The notes: a model not told the origin generated them from the sequence alone. 64,000 nt of DNA from Rebecca billardiae RCC1528 (GCA_965240325.2 OZ251222.1:4464001-4528000), one strand, 5' to 3'. Positions 32,987-45,313 are shown, counted from the first letter of the stretch. Program-made: numbers and translations.

Positions 32987-35900
32987 TCACGACTGCGCTG
33001 GCACAATGTCCACGTGCACACGGTCTGGCTGCACGCTGAGGAGCTCCACGACGTGAGCGGCGATGGCGGCGGCGGTCGGCGCCTGCCCCGAGCCGAGGGC
33101 CCCAGCCGCGTTTGTCTCGATGCGAACGCGCGCAAACGCGAGCGGCGGCGGTGGCGACGGCGACGGCGCGTCCGGCGGCGAGCGGGGCATCGGCGGCGGC
33201 GGGGGTGTGGGCTCGGTCGGCAGGCCGCCGTCGCCTCCGCCGAGCACGCTGATGGAGACGCTGTCAATCTCGAGGTCTGCGCCCTCGCCGCCGAGCGGAG
33301 GCTGGAGCAGGAGCGCGACTGAGTGCGCGGACGCGTGCGCGGCGCTGAACGACCAGTCCGCCTCGAGCGTGCCCCAGCCCTCCGCGCCGCCCTCGCCCGT
33401 GTACGCCGTGCGCGCGGGCAGCTGGTCGTGCGTCACGTGTGTCGGGTCGGTGGTGCCGCGCTGGCTGAGCAGCAGCAGCCGCGCGCAGCCGTGCGCGCCG
33501 CCGCTGGCCTCGCACGCGCCGGCGCTCCCCTCGGGCGCGCGCAGCCGCACGGCGGCGCTCAGACGCACGCGCGCGCCGGCGTGCACGCAGCGTGTGTCCA
33601 GGTACCTCAGCAGCCCGCCGCCGCCTCTCGGGTTGGCGAGCGCGTGCGCGCGCGAGCCGGGCGCGCCCGGGCTGCGCAGCCGCAGCCCGCCGCCCGCGTG
33701 CCACCAGCCGTCGGCGCTGCCCGTCTCAAAGCCGCCGTTGGGCACGAGCTGCGCGCACTCGGCCGCCGAGGGCGTCGGTCGCTCCAGCTCGAACGCGCTG
33801 AAGCGCGCGCCGCACGCGCCGGGCTCGTCCTCGTACGCCAGCTGCGCGAAGAGCGGCCAGGTGCTCGGCGGCTGCTGCGCGCCTGGCGCTGCGCTGGCCG
33901 TCACGGCCGGCGGCTGCGGCGGGGCGGCGCCGCCGGCCAACGCCGCCGCCGCCTCTGGCAGCACGAAGCGCGCGCTGTAAGCGCCGCCCGCGGGCAGCGT
34001 CACGAAGAAGCGCCGCACCTTGAACGCCTTGGTCGCCGAGTCCTCGCCGAACGCGCCGTCGCGGAAGAAGCCTGGGACGTCCGCGAACGGGCGGCCGTCT
34101 GCGGGCGGGGTGTCGCCGTGCGCGCGCGTGACGCGCAGCCGCAGCGCGGCGGGCGTGCGCGAGGAGACGGCGACAGAGAGCGTGCGCATGCACGGCGTGG
34201 CGCACAGCGCCGCGCACGAGCCGGGCGGCGCGGGCGCGCACTCGCCGCCGAGCGCGGTCATGAAGCCCGAGTTGCTCACGACGGTGCCGCGCGCGGCGCC
34301 GCCCGGCGCCAGCGAGCCGTCCTCGTCGTGCACGGCGGCGTTGGACACCGCGGCCGCCGCGGCGGGCGTGCCGAGCGTGTGCGCGCACAGCGAGACGCGC
34401 GCGGTGCGCTCGCCGTCCGCAAAGCCGAGCGCGCGCACGCTGTTGCGCGGGTCGAAAAAGCCGAGGTGCTCCTCGCCCACGCCGAGCGCGTGCGAGCGCG
34501 CGCACGCGCCCTGCTGCGCGCCGTAGTCGCCCTCGCCGAGCCACTGGCCGGGCAGCCCCGCGAAGCTCACGTTGTCCACGCGGTTGCCGAGCTGGTGCGC
34601 GCGGCCGAGCAGCTGCTGGTGCATCTGCACGCCCACCAGCGGGAGCGGCCCGGCCGGGCAGTGCGCGCGACGCACCGGCTCGGCGCCGCGCAGCCCGCGC
34701 CCGGCCGCCAGCCGTGCGAACGGCTCGCTCAGCCCGACCACGGTCGAGTCGCGCAGCTCGCAGCTGTGCGCGCGGTCAAAGTCGACGCCGATGGCGTTGT
34801 CCGCCAGCTGCGCGCCGCGCACGCGCAGGTTGGCCGAGTTGTGCAAGAAGACGCCCGCGCCGCCGTTGCGGAACGCGCGCAGCCGCTCGAATGTCGCCGT
34901 CTGCGCCGGGTTGAAGCCCATGCCTGCGCGCGGCCGAGGGAGCCAAGTGGCGCGACGCGGGGCGCGCTCAGTGGGCCGCCACGCCAAGACGACGCGGCGC
35001 GCGCGCGGCGGCGGCGCGCGCGCACCAGGGTAGGTGGCGAGGCCGTGCAGCCGGTGCGAGTGCGCCACGTTGTCTTCGAAGCGGCCGAGCGGCGCGCTCG
35101 ACGGGTCGTACCCCGCGGGCGCGCGCTCGGCGCTCGGCCCGCGCACGCGCTGCAGCAGCTCGTACCAGTACCCATACCCGGCAGAGCCCGCGGCGATGTT
35201 CGCCACGAGCGAGTTCTCCGGGTTGGCGAGCCAGAACGTGGCGGGCTCGTCGTCGCTCTCGCCCGGCAGCGTGTGCGCGCGCTCCAGCGCGTGCGTCGCC
35301 ACGCCGACGTTCGCAACGAACTCATTCTCCGTCTCGATGCCGTCCTCGAGCACAAAGCAGTGGCCGGAGGTGCGCCACGCGACGTTGGCGGAGACGCGCG
35401 CGCCGTGCGAGCCGTGGACGACCACGCAGCGCTACGGGGCGGGGGTGACGCGCGCGCGCGCTGCTTGTGAGCACGCGCCCTCCGCCGCGCGCGCTCGCCC
35501 CCTCTCGCGCGCAGCCATACTGTACGCACGTAGTGGGACTCAGTGATCGCGTTGTGGCTGAGCAGCGTGCCGTGCACGGCGCCGCACATGTGCAGGTGCA
35601 GCGGGTACCGGCCCATCACGCCGCGCTGCCCGAGGCGGTGCAGCCGCACGCCCTCCAGCCGCTGCGCGACGTGCGGCGTGTGCAGCACCATCACGTGCGC
35701 GCCCGCGCCCGCGCCCTCGCCTTCATCGGGATACGGGCGGCCTTGCGCGCCGCTCGCGCCGCCGTCCGCCACGCGCCAGTTGCGCGAGAGGAGCACCACC
35801 TCGGCTGCAAACTCGGGCACGCCGTCCGCGGCGACGCTGGGCACGTGCGCGAGCGGCTGCGCGAGCACGACCGTCGCCGTGTCCCCGCTCCCGAGCACGG

Positions 35901-37737
35901 ACTCGACGACGGCCGACTGCGCGTCCTCCAGCCCGGCCAGCGTGCTCGCGCTCACGCCGAGCTCGGCGCCCGCCCGCCAGCAGCGAGCCACGGAGGCGGG
36001 GAGCACGAGCGCGCGCGCCGGGCCCGCGTCGAAGGCGAGCGAGACGTCGGCCACGTCGACGACGGCGGTGGGCTCGGCGCTCTCAAAGTAGAGCAGCGCC
36101 GAGCCGCCCTCCGCGGCCGCGGCCACGCTCGCGTCCACCGCCAGCGAGCCGCGCAGCTCGCTCCAGCCGCCCGCGCGCGTGCGGATGGGGCCGTCTGACG
36201 CGCCGAGCGTCAGCCAGCGCGCGCTGCCGTCCGCGGCGGTGAGGCGCACGATCGCGCGCACGCAGCCCGGCGCGGCGTCCGCGGCGGCGCACGGCAGGCC
36301 CTCGCCCCCGGGCAGCCGCACGCGCGCCTCGAGCCGGAAGCTCGAGCCGGCGTCCGCGCGCGCGAGGCAGGCAGCGGGCAGCTCCTGCGCCGCGCCCATC
36401 CAACGCGCCGAGCGGCCGCGCGCGCGCGCAAAGGAGCGGCCGCCCTCGCGCTCGACGGCGAGCTGGCCGCCCGTGGCGAACCACGGGAACGCGTGCGCGG
36501 GGTGCGCGTCGAGCCGGCCGTTCGCCACCAGCTCGCCGCACCCCGCCGCGAACGCGCCCGCGCCCGGCAGCTGCGCGCGCACGCCGTCCAGCTGCACAAA
36601 GGCCACGGGCTCAGGGCCGTCCACATAGAGCGCGGCGGCGGCGGTGCTGGCCAGCTCGGCGGGGGAGAGGGAGAGGGTGGCGGTGAGGAGGGACCACTGG
36701 CCGTCCGGCGCGGGCGCCGCCTTGCCCAGCCAGCGCCACGCCTGCGAGCCGTCCGTCGCCGTCAGCCTCAGCGTGAGCGAGGGGCAGCGGTCGCCGCCCG
36801 CCGCGCCGCGCGCGCACTCAGTCTGCGCGCCGTCTGAGCGGCCAATGCGCACGTGCGCCGAGAGGAGGTACGGCGCGTCGGGCGCGACGCACGGGAGCGG
36901 GAGGTCGACGATCGGCCCGTGCCACGCCTGCGAGCGCTGCGTGACGGCGAGGTACGCCTCGCCCTCCGCCGCCCCGCCCGCGCTCTGGCGCGAGAGCACG
37001 CCGCCGGTCGCGCGCCAGCCGCCGCGGTCCGCTTCAAATCCGTCGGCGAGCAGAACGGACGGGCAGCCGTCGGGCGGCGCAGGCGCGGCGGGGAGGGCCG
37101 CGCCGGGCGCGGGCGAGGCGAGCACATCCAGCAGGCGCACCCACGTCGGGCAGCCACCCTCCACCACCGGCCACGCGCGCACGTCGAGCCGCCCCCCCGC
37201 GACGACCATCGGCTTCAGTCCGACGTTGCACCCGCGCGCGGGGCACGCCGCGGCGTTCTCGGCATGCGGGGCGAAGTAGAACTCCGCGTCGTCGTCGAGC
37301 TCGAACGAGACGGAGTGGAGCGGCGATGGCACCACGTCGTCGGGCGGCTCCGCCGAGAGCACGCCCTCCACGATCACGTGCGGCGCGAGGACGCGGGTGG
37401 CGCCCGCGCGCGCGGGCGCGTGCAGCCGACCTTGCACGCGCAGCCCGCCGCGCAGCCGCAGCGTGGTGGCGGCGTCGAGGAGGATGCACCGACCGCACGG
37501 GATGACGACGGGCTCGTCGCTCGTCAGAGGCAGCCCCGAGTCGGCCCAGGACGTGCACGGCGCGGCGTCGAGCTCCGAATTACACGCGAGCGGCTTGAAC
37601 ATGCCATCCGCCGCCACCGCCGCGGACGTACGCCGGCGCGAGGTAGGCGTGGGCGTGTCCGGGGCGGTGGGCTCGGAGGCGTAGGCCTTGGCGAGCTCAA
37701 ACCCGAGAGCGAGCGTCAGTGCGATCTTCACGAGCAT
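32987..37737 (-). CDS. Secreted G8 / parallel beta-helix protein (CEMIP/TMEM2-like) with carbohydrate-binding-like inserts
   Basis: Exons 37737-35530, 35431-35026 and 34923-32987; 1516 aa. Signal peptide MLVKIALTLALGFELAKAYA. A G8 domain follows (DEPVVIPCGRCILLDAAT through HVIVEGVLSAEPP). Splicing gives GRYPLHLHMCG, then TESHYRCVVVHGSHGARVSA, then SGHCFVLEDGIETENEF. This is the right-handed beta-helix (PbH1) pattern of CEMIP, TMEM2 and fibrocystin relatives. Three modules starting LLADGFEADRGGWRATGG, LVANGRLDAHPAHAFPWFAT and LVPNGGFETGSADGWWHAGG resemble CBM4/9-type jelly-roll domains; two interrupt the region between G8 and helix and one follows the helix. A Pro-rich linker (PTEPTPPPPPMPRSPP) and an ER-exported tail end the protein. 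In animals the family binds and cleaves hyaluronan. Here a role on cell-surface or extracellular polysaccharide is plausible but unproven. Confidence 0.85.
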
Positions 37738-38830
37738 CGTGCCGCGGTGGAGGAGCGGGGCGCTGGTCGGCGTGGACGGACGGGGCGAGGACGTGCCACA
37801 GGATCGCTCGGTCGGCTGGTCGTTGTCACTTTCGCGCAGACGCGCACGGCAAATCTCCGCGCGCGGCCGGGACCGGTCCTTTTCGTCAGGCGTCAGCAGC
37901 TGCGCAGGCGAGACTTCCTTTCGGCATCCGTCCGTTTGCCTTGGTCAGCAGGGCGGGGAAAACGGCATCCTTATCCGTCCAGCGACCGAGGCCAGCCCCC
38001 CCCCCCTTTTACGCACGGTGGAAGTGCAGAACAGCAGAAGTCGTGTGACTCGTGTGACTGTGAGCGAAGGAATGAAGCTGTGAGCAAGTAGGGCCGTCTG
38101 TGAGGTTCCTCATACGGCTCAGCCGGACGCAGCGGGTCTGCGCGAGTAGGCTTGGCAGGCTACAGTTTATAAGGCGTCGGCGGTGTACTCGTGCAGTCAG
38201 CTGCGTGCGAAGGCGGAACATGATGCGTCATCACGCGACGATGCTGACGACAGCGATGTGTCTCGCAGCTCTGGACTGACACAAGTGACGGTGGTGGCCT
38301 GACGATGGTGCAGCGGACACTCACACATAATGATAATGCATTACTGTACTACACTACGCTGCCAGTCGACTTAGCGCGAATCGCCCTGCTGCTGCGAGAA
38401 TCTCCTGACGTGCTCTGTGGAGGCGGAACGCAGAGTGAGCATGACTGACGCACAATCGGAGTAGTGTGCTTGGCCGGCGCAGCCTGTGCAGGATCGGTTT
38501 GACGATCATCTTGAGCGCAGCCACAATCGGACGCGCTAGCGGCGCCAAGCGAACGTGCTAGTCACGCCTCTTGTTCCGGCGTGTCCCGTGGCCTGCGGCG
38601 GATCTCCGTGGACTCGACTGTGCTCGCGCCACGGCAGAGCCTTGAGCGCCGCGCAGCGGCACTCGTGCCAGTGGATGCACATGCGTGTGCCTCATCAACC
38701 GTACGCACCGTCACACACTCACACCCCGAGGATGTCGCCATCGCGCCGGCAGCCATCGTGGACGTGAGTGTACAGTTTACTATGTTTTAACGTGCACACT
38801 TGGTTAAACTGTAACCGTTGTCCTGGGCAC
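37738..38830. other. Intergenic between divergent genes, no gene seen
   Basis: 1.1 kb between the start of the minus-strand G8 protein and the start of the plus-strand kinesin-like gene. GC drops relative to the genes. Short open frames on both strands show nothing recognisable. It must include both promoters. Confidence 0.5.
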
Positions 38831-39821
38831 ATGGCAGCCTCCCACCGCACGGTGGGGGCGCAGCCCATCCGCGCGGTCGTGCGGCTGCGCGGCGGGGGCG
38901 GCGGGGACGATGGCGACCTCTTCGGCTCGGGAAGCAAGGTGGCCGTCGTCGCGCGCCAGCCGAGCGGCCCGCCCGTCACGCGCTCGTACGAGTTCGACCG
39001 CGTCTTCTCGAGCGACGCGCCGACGGCGGCCATCTTTGCCAAGGAGGTGCAGCCGCTGTGCGCGCACGTGCTGGAGGGGCGGCACGCGCTGCTGCTCGCG
39101 CTCGGGGAGGCGGGCTCGGGGAGGAGCTTCACGCTCAGCGGCGCCGGGCCGCGCGCCGCGCTCGACGCCGAGCTGCCGCCGGGCGTCGCGCAGCTCGCGC
39201 TGCGGCACATCTGGGCAGAGGCGACGCGCGGGCGCGCGCCGGCCGACGTGGAGCTGACGCTGCAGCACGTGGCGATGTACCACGAGAAGCCGTACGACCT
39301 GCTCGCGCCGCGCGCGCGCGCGCTCCCGCCCGCCGCCCTCGAGCCGCCGCCGCCGGGCATGCCCGCGCGCGCCGTGAGCGCCGTGCGCGCGCGCTCTGCG
39401 GAGGAGCTGCTGGGTGCGTACGCGCGCTCGGTGGGCGCGGTGGCGACGCTGGCGGCGGAGGGCGGCTTCGAGGCGTCGGCGTGCACGACGGTGTGTACGC
39501 TTCTCGTGCGCCAGCGCGTCCGCGCCGCCGACCCCGCCGACCCCGCCGACCCCGCCGACGCCGCCGCCGCCGCCGCCGACGGAGCGTCAGCCGGTGCGGC
39601 GCGCGTCGGCGGCGCCGGCGTCGGCGGCGCGTCGGCCGCAGGGTCCGACGAGCTGGCCTCTCGGCTGGTGCTGTGCCGGGTGGGCGGGTTCGAGGCGCTG
39701 AGCGAGCCGTTCGAAGAGCTGCGCATGCGCCACCCGCCCGCCGCGTACGCCTCCGCCGTCGCGCTCGGCCGCGCGCTGCTGCACGTGGCCGAGCGGCGGG
39801 ACGGCGCCGACGGCGCGGCCG

Positions 39822-39867
<46 letters not shown>

Positions 39868-42658
39868 GCCCTGGTCGCACGAGTCGGCGCTCTCGCGCTC
39901 GGTGGGCGGCGCGCTGGGCGGCAACGCGCACGTGCTGCTGCTGTGCTGCGTGCGCCCCGGCTCGAGCGCGCGCTCGCGCACCGCGCTCGAGTACTGCTCC
40001 AAGGCGCGCGCGGGCCGCTCCTTCCCCGTCGTGAACGGCGCGTGCGCGCGCGCGCTCGAGGCGCAGCACGGCGCGGCCGCGCGCGCGCTGCACGCCGAGG
40101 TGGCGCGGATCGCGGCGAGCGGCGCGGGCGCGGAGGGCGGCGCGCTGGCGGGCGAGGAGGCGGCGCGCGCGGCGCTGCGCGAGTCCGAGCTCGAGGGCAA
40201 GCTGCTCCGCGCCGACATGCAGCTCGCCCGCCTCGCTGAGGAACTGGAGGCGGCGCGCGGCCGCGCGGACGCGGCCGCGGCCGCGCAGGCGGACGCGGAG
40301 GAGGCGCGGCGGCGCGCGACGCAGCAGCTGCTCGGCGCGGAGGAGGAGTCGGTGCGGCGCGGGCAGGCGCTGCTCGACGTGCGCGCCGAGCGCGAGCGCG
40401 AGCTCGCCGACGCCGAGCAGCGCGCCTCCGAGCTCGGCGCGCGCCTGGACCGCGCCCTCGCCGACACGGAGCGCCTCGAGGCGCGCGCGGCCGAGCTCGA
40501 AGGATTGAGGGCGGCGGCGGCGGGCGCGCTCGGCGACGCGCGGCGCGAGGTGGGCGAGCTGGAGGAGGACGTGGTGGCGTACCGCGCGACGCTGCTGCGC
40601 GGGCGCGAGGAGCTCGACGCGGCCACGGCGCGCGCGCTCGAGCTCGAGGCGCAGCTCGCCGCCTCGGACGGCGCGCGCGGCCTCGCGCGCGCCGCGGCGG
40701 AGGAGGCGCGCGCGGCGGCGAGCGCGCTCGGCGGCGCGCTGCGCGCCGCCGACGCCGAGCTGGGCGCGGCGCGCTCGCGCGTCGAGGCGCTGGAGGACGG
40801 GCTGGTGGAGACGCGCTCGCTCGCGCACGCCACGCGCGACCGCGCCTCCGAGCTCGAGGTCGTCGCCGCCGCCGCCGACGCGCGGCTCGCGCTGGCGGGC
40901 GCCGAGGGGGGGCGCTCCGCGGCCGCGCGCGCCGCGGCCGAGGCGGCGGCGGAGGCGGCGGCGGCGGAGGCGGACGGCGCGCGCGCGCAGCTCGCGCTCG
41001 CGCGCGCGGACGCGAGCGCGGCGGAGGCGGCGCGCGACGAGGCGCTCGGCGCGCTCGACGCCGCGCACGCCGAGCGCGCCACCGTCGTCGCCGCGCTCAC
41101 CGCCGCGCGCCGCCGCGAGGCAGACCTCGGCGCCGCGCTCGCTGCGGCCGAGCGGCGCGCGTCCGCACTGCACGAGCGATACGGCCAGCGGCTGCGGGGG
41201 TACATGCACGCGCTGGGCGAGGGCGCAGAGGGGGCGGGCGAGGGCGAGGGCGCCGCGCGCGCGCTCGGGCAGACGGCCGGCGACCCGTGGGGCGCCGCCG
41301 CCTCCGCGCCCGCCGCCGCGGCGGAGCGCGCGCCGGCCGCGCCGGGCGGCGGCGCGCCGGCCGCGCTCGCCGGCGCGGCGCAGGCGCTGTCGGCCATGCT
41401 GCTCACGTCGTACGCCGAGCGGCAGGCGCAGCTCGAGGGGGAGGCGCGCGCGGCGCACGAGCACGCGGCCGCGCTCGCGCGCGAGCTCGACGCGCTGCAC
41501 GGCGCGCACGAGGCGCTGGTGAGGGCCGCGGGCACCAAGCTCGCGGGCGCGCGCGCCCGCGGCGCCGGCGGCGCGGCGGGCGCGGGCGCGGGCGCGGACG
41601 CGGACGCGCACCCGCCGGCGCGCGCGCGCTCGGCGGAGGCGGAGCTCGCGGACGCGGCGGCCTCCGCCGCCGCCGCGCGCGCCGCCTCGGCCGACGCCCT
41701 CCTCCGCTCGATGGAGGCGCGGCTGCTCGAGGCCGAGCGCGCGTACACGGCGGCTGCGGCCGAGATGGCGGAGCAGCGCGCGGCCTGGGCGGACGCGCTG
41801 GCCGGTGCGCGGGGCGAGGCGGCGCGCGGGCGGAGGGCGGAGGAGGCGGGCGGGCGGGCGCTCGAGGCGGTCGCCGAGCGCTCGCTCTCCGCGCAGGCCG
41901 GGCTCATGTCGCACCTCGCGCAGCTCCGCTCGCACAAGGAGGCGGAGGCCGCCGCGCGAGCGGAGCTCAGCCGGCAGGCGCGCGCGCACGCACGCGCACA
42001 CGCGCCACGCGCCACGCGTGCGAGCGAGGCGGGCGGCGGGTCGGTTTGGGAGGCGCGCGCGGGGGGGGCGTGCGCGCGCGCGGCTCACGCGCGCGCCGCG
42101 CGCGCGCCGCCGCCGCCGCGCGCCGAGCAGGAGGGCACGCTCGAGGCGCTGCGCGCAGAGAACGCCGCGCTCGTCGCGCAGCTGCGCGCGCGCGCGCCCG
42201 CGGGCGGCGCGACCGCCCTCGCCATCCGCGCGCAGCAGCTCGAGCTCGAGCTGGGCGCAGTCGAGGTGCGGCCGCGCGCGCGGCGGGCGGCGGCACGCGG
42301 GCGGCGGGCGGGCGGCGGGCGGGCGGAAGGGCGGGGCGGGGGGTGCGCGATGCGCGCGTGACGCTCGCGCCGCGCGCGCCCACGCGCCTCGCGCCTGCCC
42401 GCCCCCGCCCCCGCCCGCCGCCCGCGCCCGCTCCCGCAGGGTGAGCGCGCGCGGCTGGCCTCGCGCTCGGCGGTCGCAGAGGAGCAGCTCGCGCAGCTGC
42501 AGGCGTACATGAGCGAGCACATCGCCGCGTACCAGCGGGAGATCCTCAGCCTGAGGCAGCGCGCGGCCAGCACCAACGAGCGAGGCGCGCAGCCTCGCCG
42601 CCCGCCCCGGCTGCAAGCCTCGCCCGCGCCACGCCCGGCCTTGGCAGAGCTGGAATAA
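38831..42658 (+). CDS. Degenerate kinesin-like protein with long coiled coil
   Basis: Exons 38831-41977, 42131-42265 and 42440-42658; 1166 aa. Residues 12-400 align with a kinesin motor: IRAVVRLRG (beta 1), YEFDRVFSSDAP, GEAGSGRSFTLSG at 92-104 (P-loop, family GQTGSGKTxTM), and SRSVGGALGGNAHVLLLCCV (family LxxSLGGNSxTxxIxxV). The P-loop lysine is Arg (R98), and switch II DLAGSE appears as CRVGGFE. ATP binding or hydrolysis may therefore be impaired. Residues 430-1120 form an Ala/Glu/Arg/Leu coiled coil. An in-frame GGGGGGGG run lies near 335. The first intron is stop-free with a GC donor (CAG|GCGCGCG); the second is GT-AG and joins LELELGAVE to GERARLASRS. An upstream ATG at 38768 adds 21 unlikely residues. 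Confidence 0.75.
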
Positions 42659-43140
42659 CTCGTCATCATATATATATATATATATATATATCAGCATCAC
42701 TATACGGCGCGTCGTCACATCACTCTGACTCTGCACTCGATCCCTCGATCGTCAGTCGGCGGACATCAAGTCGTCGATGCTCGATCGGCTCATCATCGGC
42801 TCGTCTCAGCTCGGTGACTGCTGTCGCAGCTGCGACTGAGCCGCCTGCTGCATGCGCGTAGCCTTTCTTGCACGGCGGCGAGTGCCGCCTCCCGTGACGA
42901 AAGTCCAACTCCGAGAATCCGCGCGCGCGCGGTGATTCTGCGCCGTGCGACCGCAGTCCGGGCACGATGCGCGGTGTGCTGAGAGCTCTGGTTGTTTGAG
43001 CCATCTTCTGATTAGTAAGCTGCCACCAGCCTTCGGTGTTTATCGCACCAGCACGGCTTGACGAATCGTCGATCGTCGGCAGTGCTGCGGCAGTCGTGAT
43101 TCACTCAGATCGCGGAATCAGCAGTCATGCGCTCGCGTCA
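42659..43140. other. Intergenic between convergent genes
   Basis: 482 bp between two stop codons. It contains a (TA)12-like run at 42668-42691 and otherwise unremarkable sequence. No gene supported. Confidence 0.5.
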
Positions 43141-44001
43141 CTACTGCTGGAAAGAGCACTCGTCACCGGGGCCGAAGTCCTCATACTGCTCCGCATACTC
43201 CTGCAGCGCAGCGAGACACACACTCGTCACATACGAGGGGCCGTGGCGCCGATCACCCCCAGTGAAGTAGTGCCCATACATGTTCATGAGGCGGTAAGCG
43301 TACGCAGAGGTGGAGCCGCGCGTCTCCCACTCCACAAACATCGAGGCCGGGGTCGGATCCGACGAGGTGGGCTTGTCCAGGCAGACCGTGATCATGCCGT
43401 TGTTGACGTCACCTGTGACGCTCGCCTTCTGGCGTGCGAAGGTGTACGCCGTGAAGGGCTGAAGGAGCATCTCCTGGCATGCCTCTACCACGGCGGCCGC
43501 GCGCGCGATGCGTTGCGGCACCGTCGGGTTGCCGCACGCCGAATCGCGGCAGACGTCGTCTCCACCAGGGAAGATGGGAGCCCACACCTTGTAGAATCGC
43601 GCATGGAACGAAGCTGGAGTGTATGGGATGCAGTCTGCGTCCCCGACGCTCATGCACTTGTTCTTGTCCTCGAGCGTCATGCAGCGACACTGGGGCGCGA
43701 CCTCGCCATCCGCAGAGAGAAGGTGTGACTCGCCACCCCTGTGTGGGCGCACGCACGAGGGAGAGCGGGGGCGGGGGTGGGCGCGAGGGGCATGATGTAA
43801 TGCCTTCCGCGTGGTCGTGCTCGCATTGGACATTTGCCCTCACCAATCGGCCTTCTCAAACGGCTTGGGTTGAGCGGCCGCGTAGAGTGCGGCGATGTCA
43901 ACATTGCTCGAGTGGGAGACCGCGGAGGAGATGGACAGGACAGCGACACTCACCACAGCCACGGTCGCGAGTACGCCGATGAGGTGGGACTTTGAGAGCA
44001 T
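43141..44001 (-). CDS. Cys-rich secreted or membrane-tethered protein, 251 aa, unknown
   Basis: Exons 44001-43844 and 43738-43141. The join restores Trp at the junction (EKAD-W-GGESHLLS). A hydrophobic segment (SHLIGVLATVAVVSVAVLSI, residues 5-24) follows a short basic start, giving an uncleaved signal anchor or a signal peptide. The rest has ten cysteines (QCRCMTLEDKNKCMSVGDADC at the start, GDECSFQQ at the end), an even number suggesting five disulfides in an extracellular domain. The ordered middle reads PASFHARFYKVWAPIFPGGD, then VVEACQEMLLQPFTAYTFAR, then NNGMITVCLDKPTSS. No family recognised. Translation could begin upstream at 44103, but that would place a polar stretch ahead of the signal. 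Confidence 0.75.
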
Positions 44002-45313
44002 GGTGAATGGGCGGAGCTTGGGTGAAGAGGATCGAACCACGCCGGTCGTTCCTCGGCACGCCCGTGAGAGTCGGCGGTCGTCGGAGAGGTCAAGCGGGCT
44101 CAAGGCGGGCGCCGCGAGCGGTCTCGCTTTTAATTACTAGTAGCGTATATTGATTAGTATCACCATGCGGCGACGAGAGCTATGCTGAACCAACAATTTA
44201 TTAAGTAATTAATTAATATATATATATATATAGTATTGGTCCAAACTCCAAATGGTCCACGAAGGGTGCCTCAACCGACCGGAAGGTGCGCACGGTCCAG
44301 GTTCCTTTGGTCCAGGCAAAGGAATGACGAAAGGTACATCCAACCAAGGGGTCTTACAAATAACCCACTGGGGAGGAAGCCCCCAGTGCGAGCTTGGACC
44401 CATGCTCTGCACCCTGGGGTTTGAGAGTCCGGTGTTTTTGCAGGCTTCAGCGGTACTTTTCTCGCTGAAACGCCTATTCTGGGCGATCTCCGGACAAAAA
44501 GCCACAGTGGCCAGCCTTCCAAAACACCGGACACTCGAACCCCAGGGTACGGAGCATGGGTCCACTTGCCTTCCTCCCCAGTGGGTTTTTAAAGTCTCCT
44601 TGATCCAACACCATGGGTCGTCTGGCTGGCAGCGGTACTCTCCGCCATCGCACTCGCTTCGCGCGAGTACTATCACGCCTTAACCAAGAGTGTGCACGTT
44701 GAATCATAGTATCCGTAAACTGTACGCATAGTCACACGTTAAGAAACCGGGACTACGTCGTCGCGGCTGACGAGTGGTCCGCCGAGGCGTGCGGACTGAC
44801 GTGGTCCCCGTGGGACGCTCACGCGGCGCGCGGCCTGACTACAAGTACTATCTCGCCTGCCTGAGCTCAGTGTGCGTCTCTTATTCTTAGTAAACTGTAC
44901 AGGCTGACAAGTCCCGCCTTCTGGCCTGATGACTGACTCCTGGCCAGTCAGCACCGCAGCATCCATGCAACATCACTATACCAGATTTGCTCCAAAATGG
45001 CCCAAAAGTTATTTATTTCTTCATCGGCCTCGCCGGCCGGGCCTAAAGACTGGCCGCAGCGGGGGGCTCAGCCCCCCCGTGCGCCCCCCCGGCGCCTGGC
45101 CCTGCGCGGCGGGCGGACCTAGCTAATATTATAAGAAGAAGAAACTCGTCAGACTCCGTATAGGCGCTCGGGCTACCGAACGGCGCTATGAATAATAAAT
45201 TGACGACGGACTAGGCTGCACTAGCCGCGTGAGACTGAGATCTCTGACTTCTTACTTGCCGGTTGCCCGCAATTGCCCGTGTACTGAGTGCTGATTAGCC
45301 TATGATTCACTAT
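44002..45313. other. Intergenic region with foldback sequence and A/T-rich islands
   Basis: 1.3 kb upstream of the Cys-rich gene. It contains a TA run (44216-44232), the long hairpin described separately, and a very GC-rich patch at 45030-45120 that includes GCGGGCGGACCTAG. That patch is similar to the inverse of the palindrome that begins the tandem duplication at 2668. No gene supported. Confidence 0.5.
44363..44590. repeat. Long imperfect inverted repeat (hairpin), arms about 70-75 bp
   Basis: Arm 1 at 44363-44437 runs from ACCCACTGGGGAGGAAG through GGACCCATGCTC and CCCTGGGGTTTGAGAGT to CCGGTGTTTT. Arm 2 at 44521-44590 is its inverse complement with about ten mismatches and one 5-base length difference. 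An 83-base spacer separates them. Weaker complementarity extends outward (CATCCAACCAAGG against TTGATCCAACAC). It could be a miniature foldback element or a transcribed hairpin. Confidence 0.8.

Noticed and set aside
39587-42736. A 1049-codon minus-strand frame opposite the kinesin-like gene
   Set aside because: Antisense shadow of a GC-rich coiled-coil gene; ends in a TA microsatellite translated as YIYIYI.
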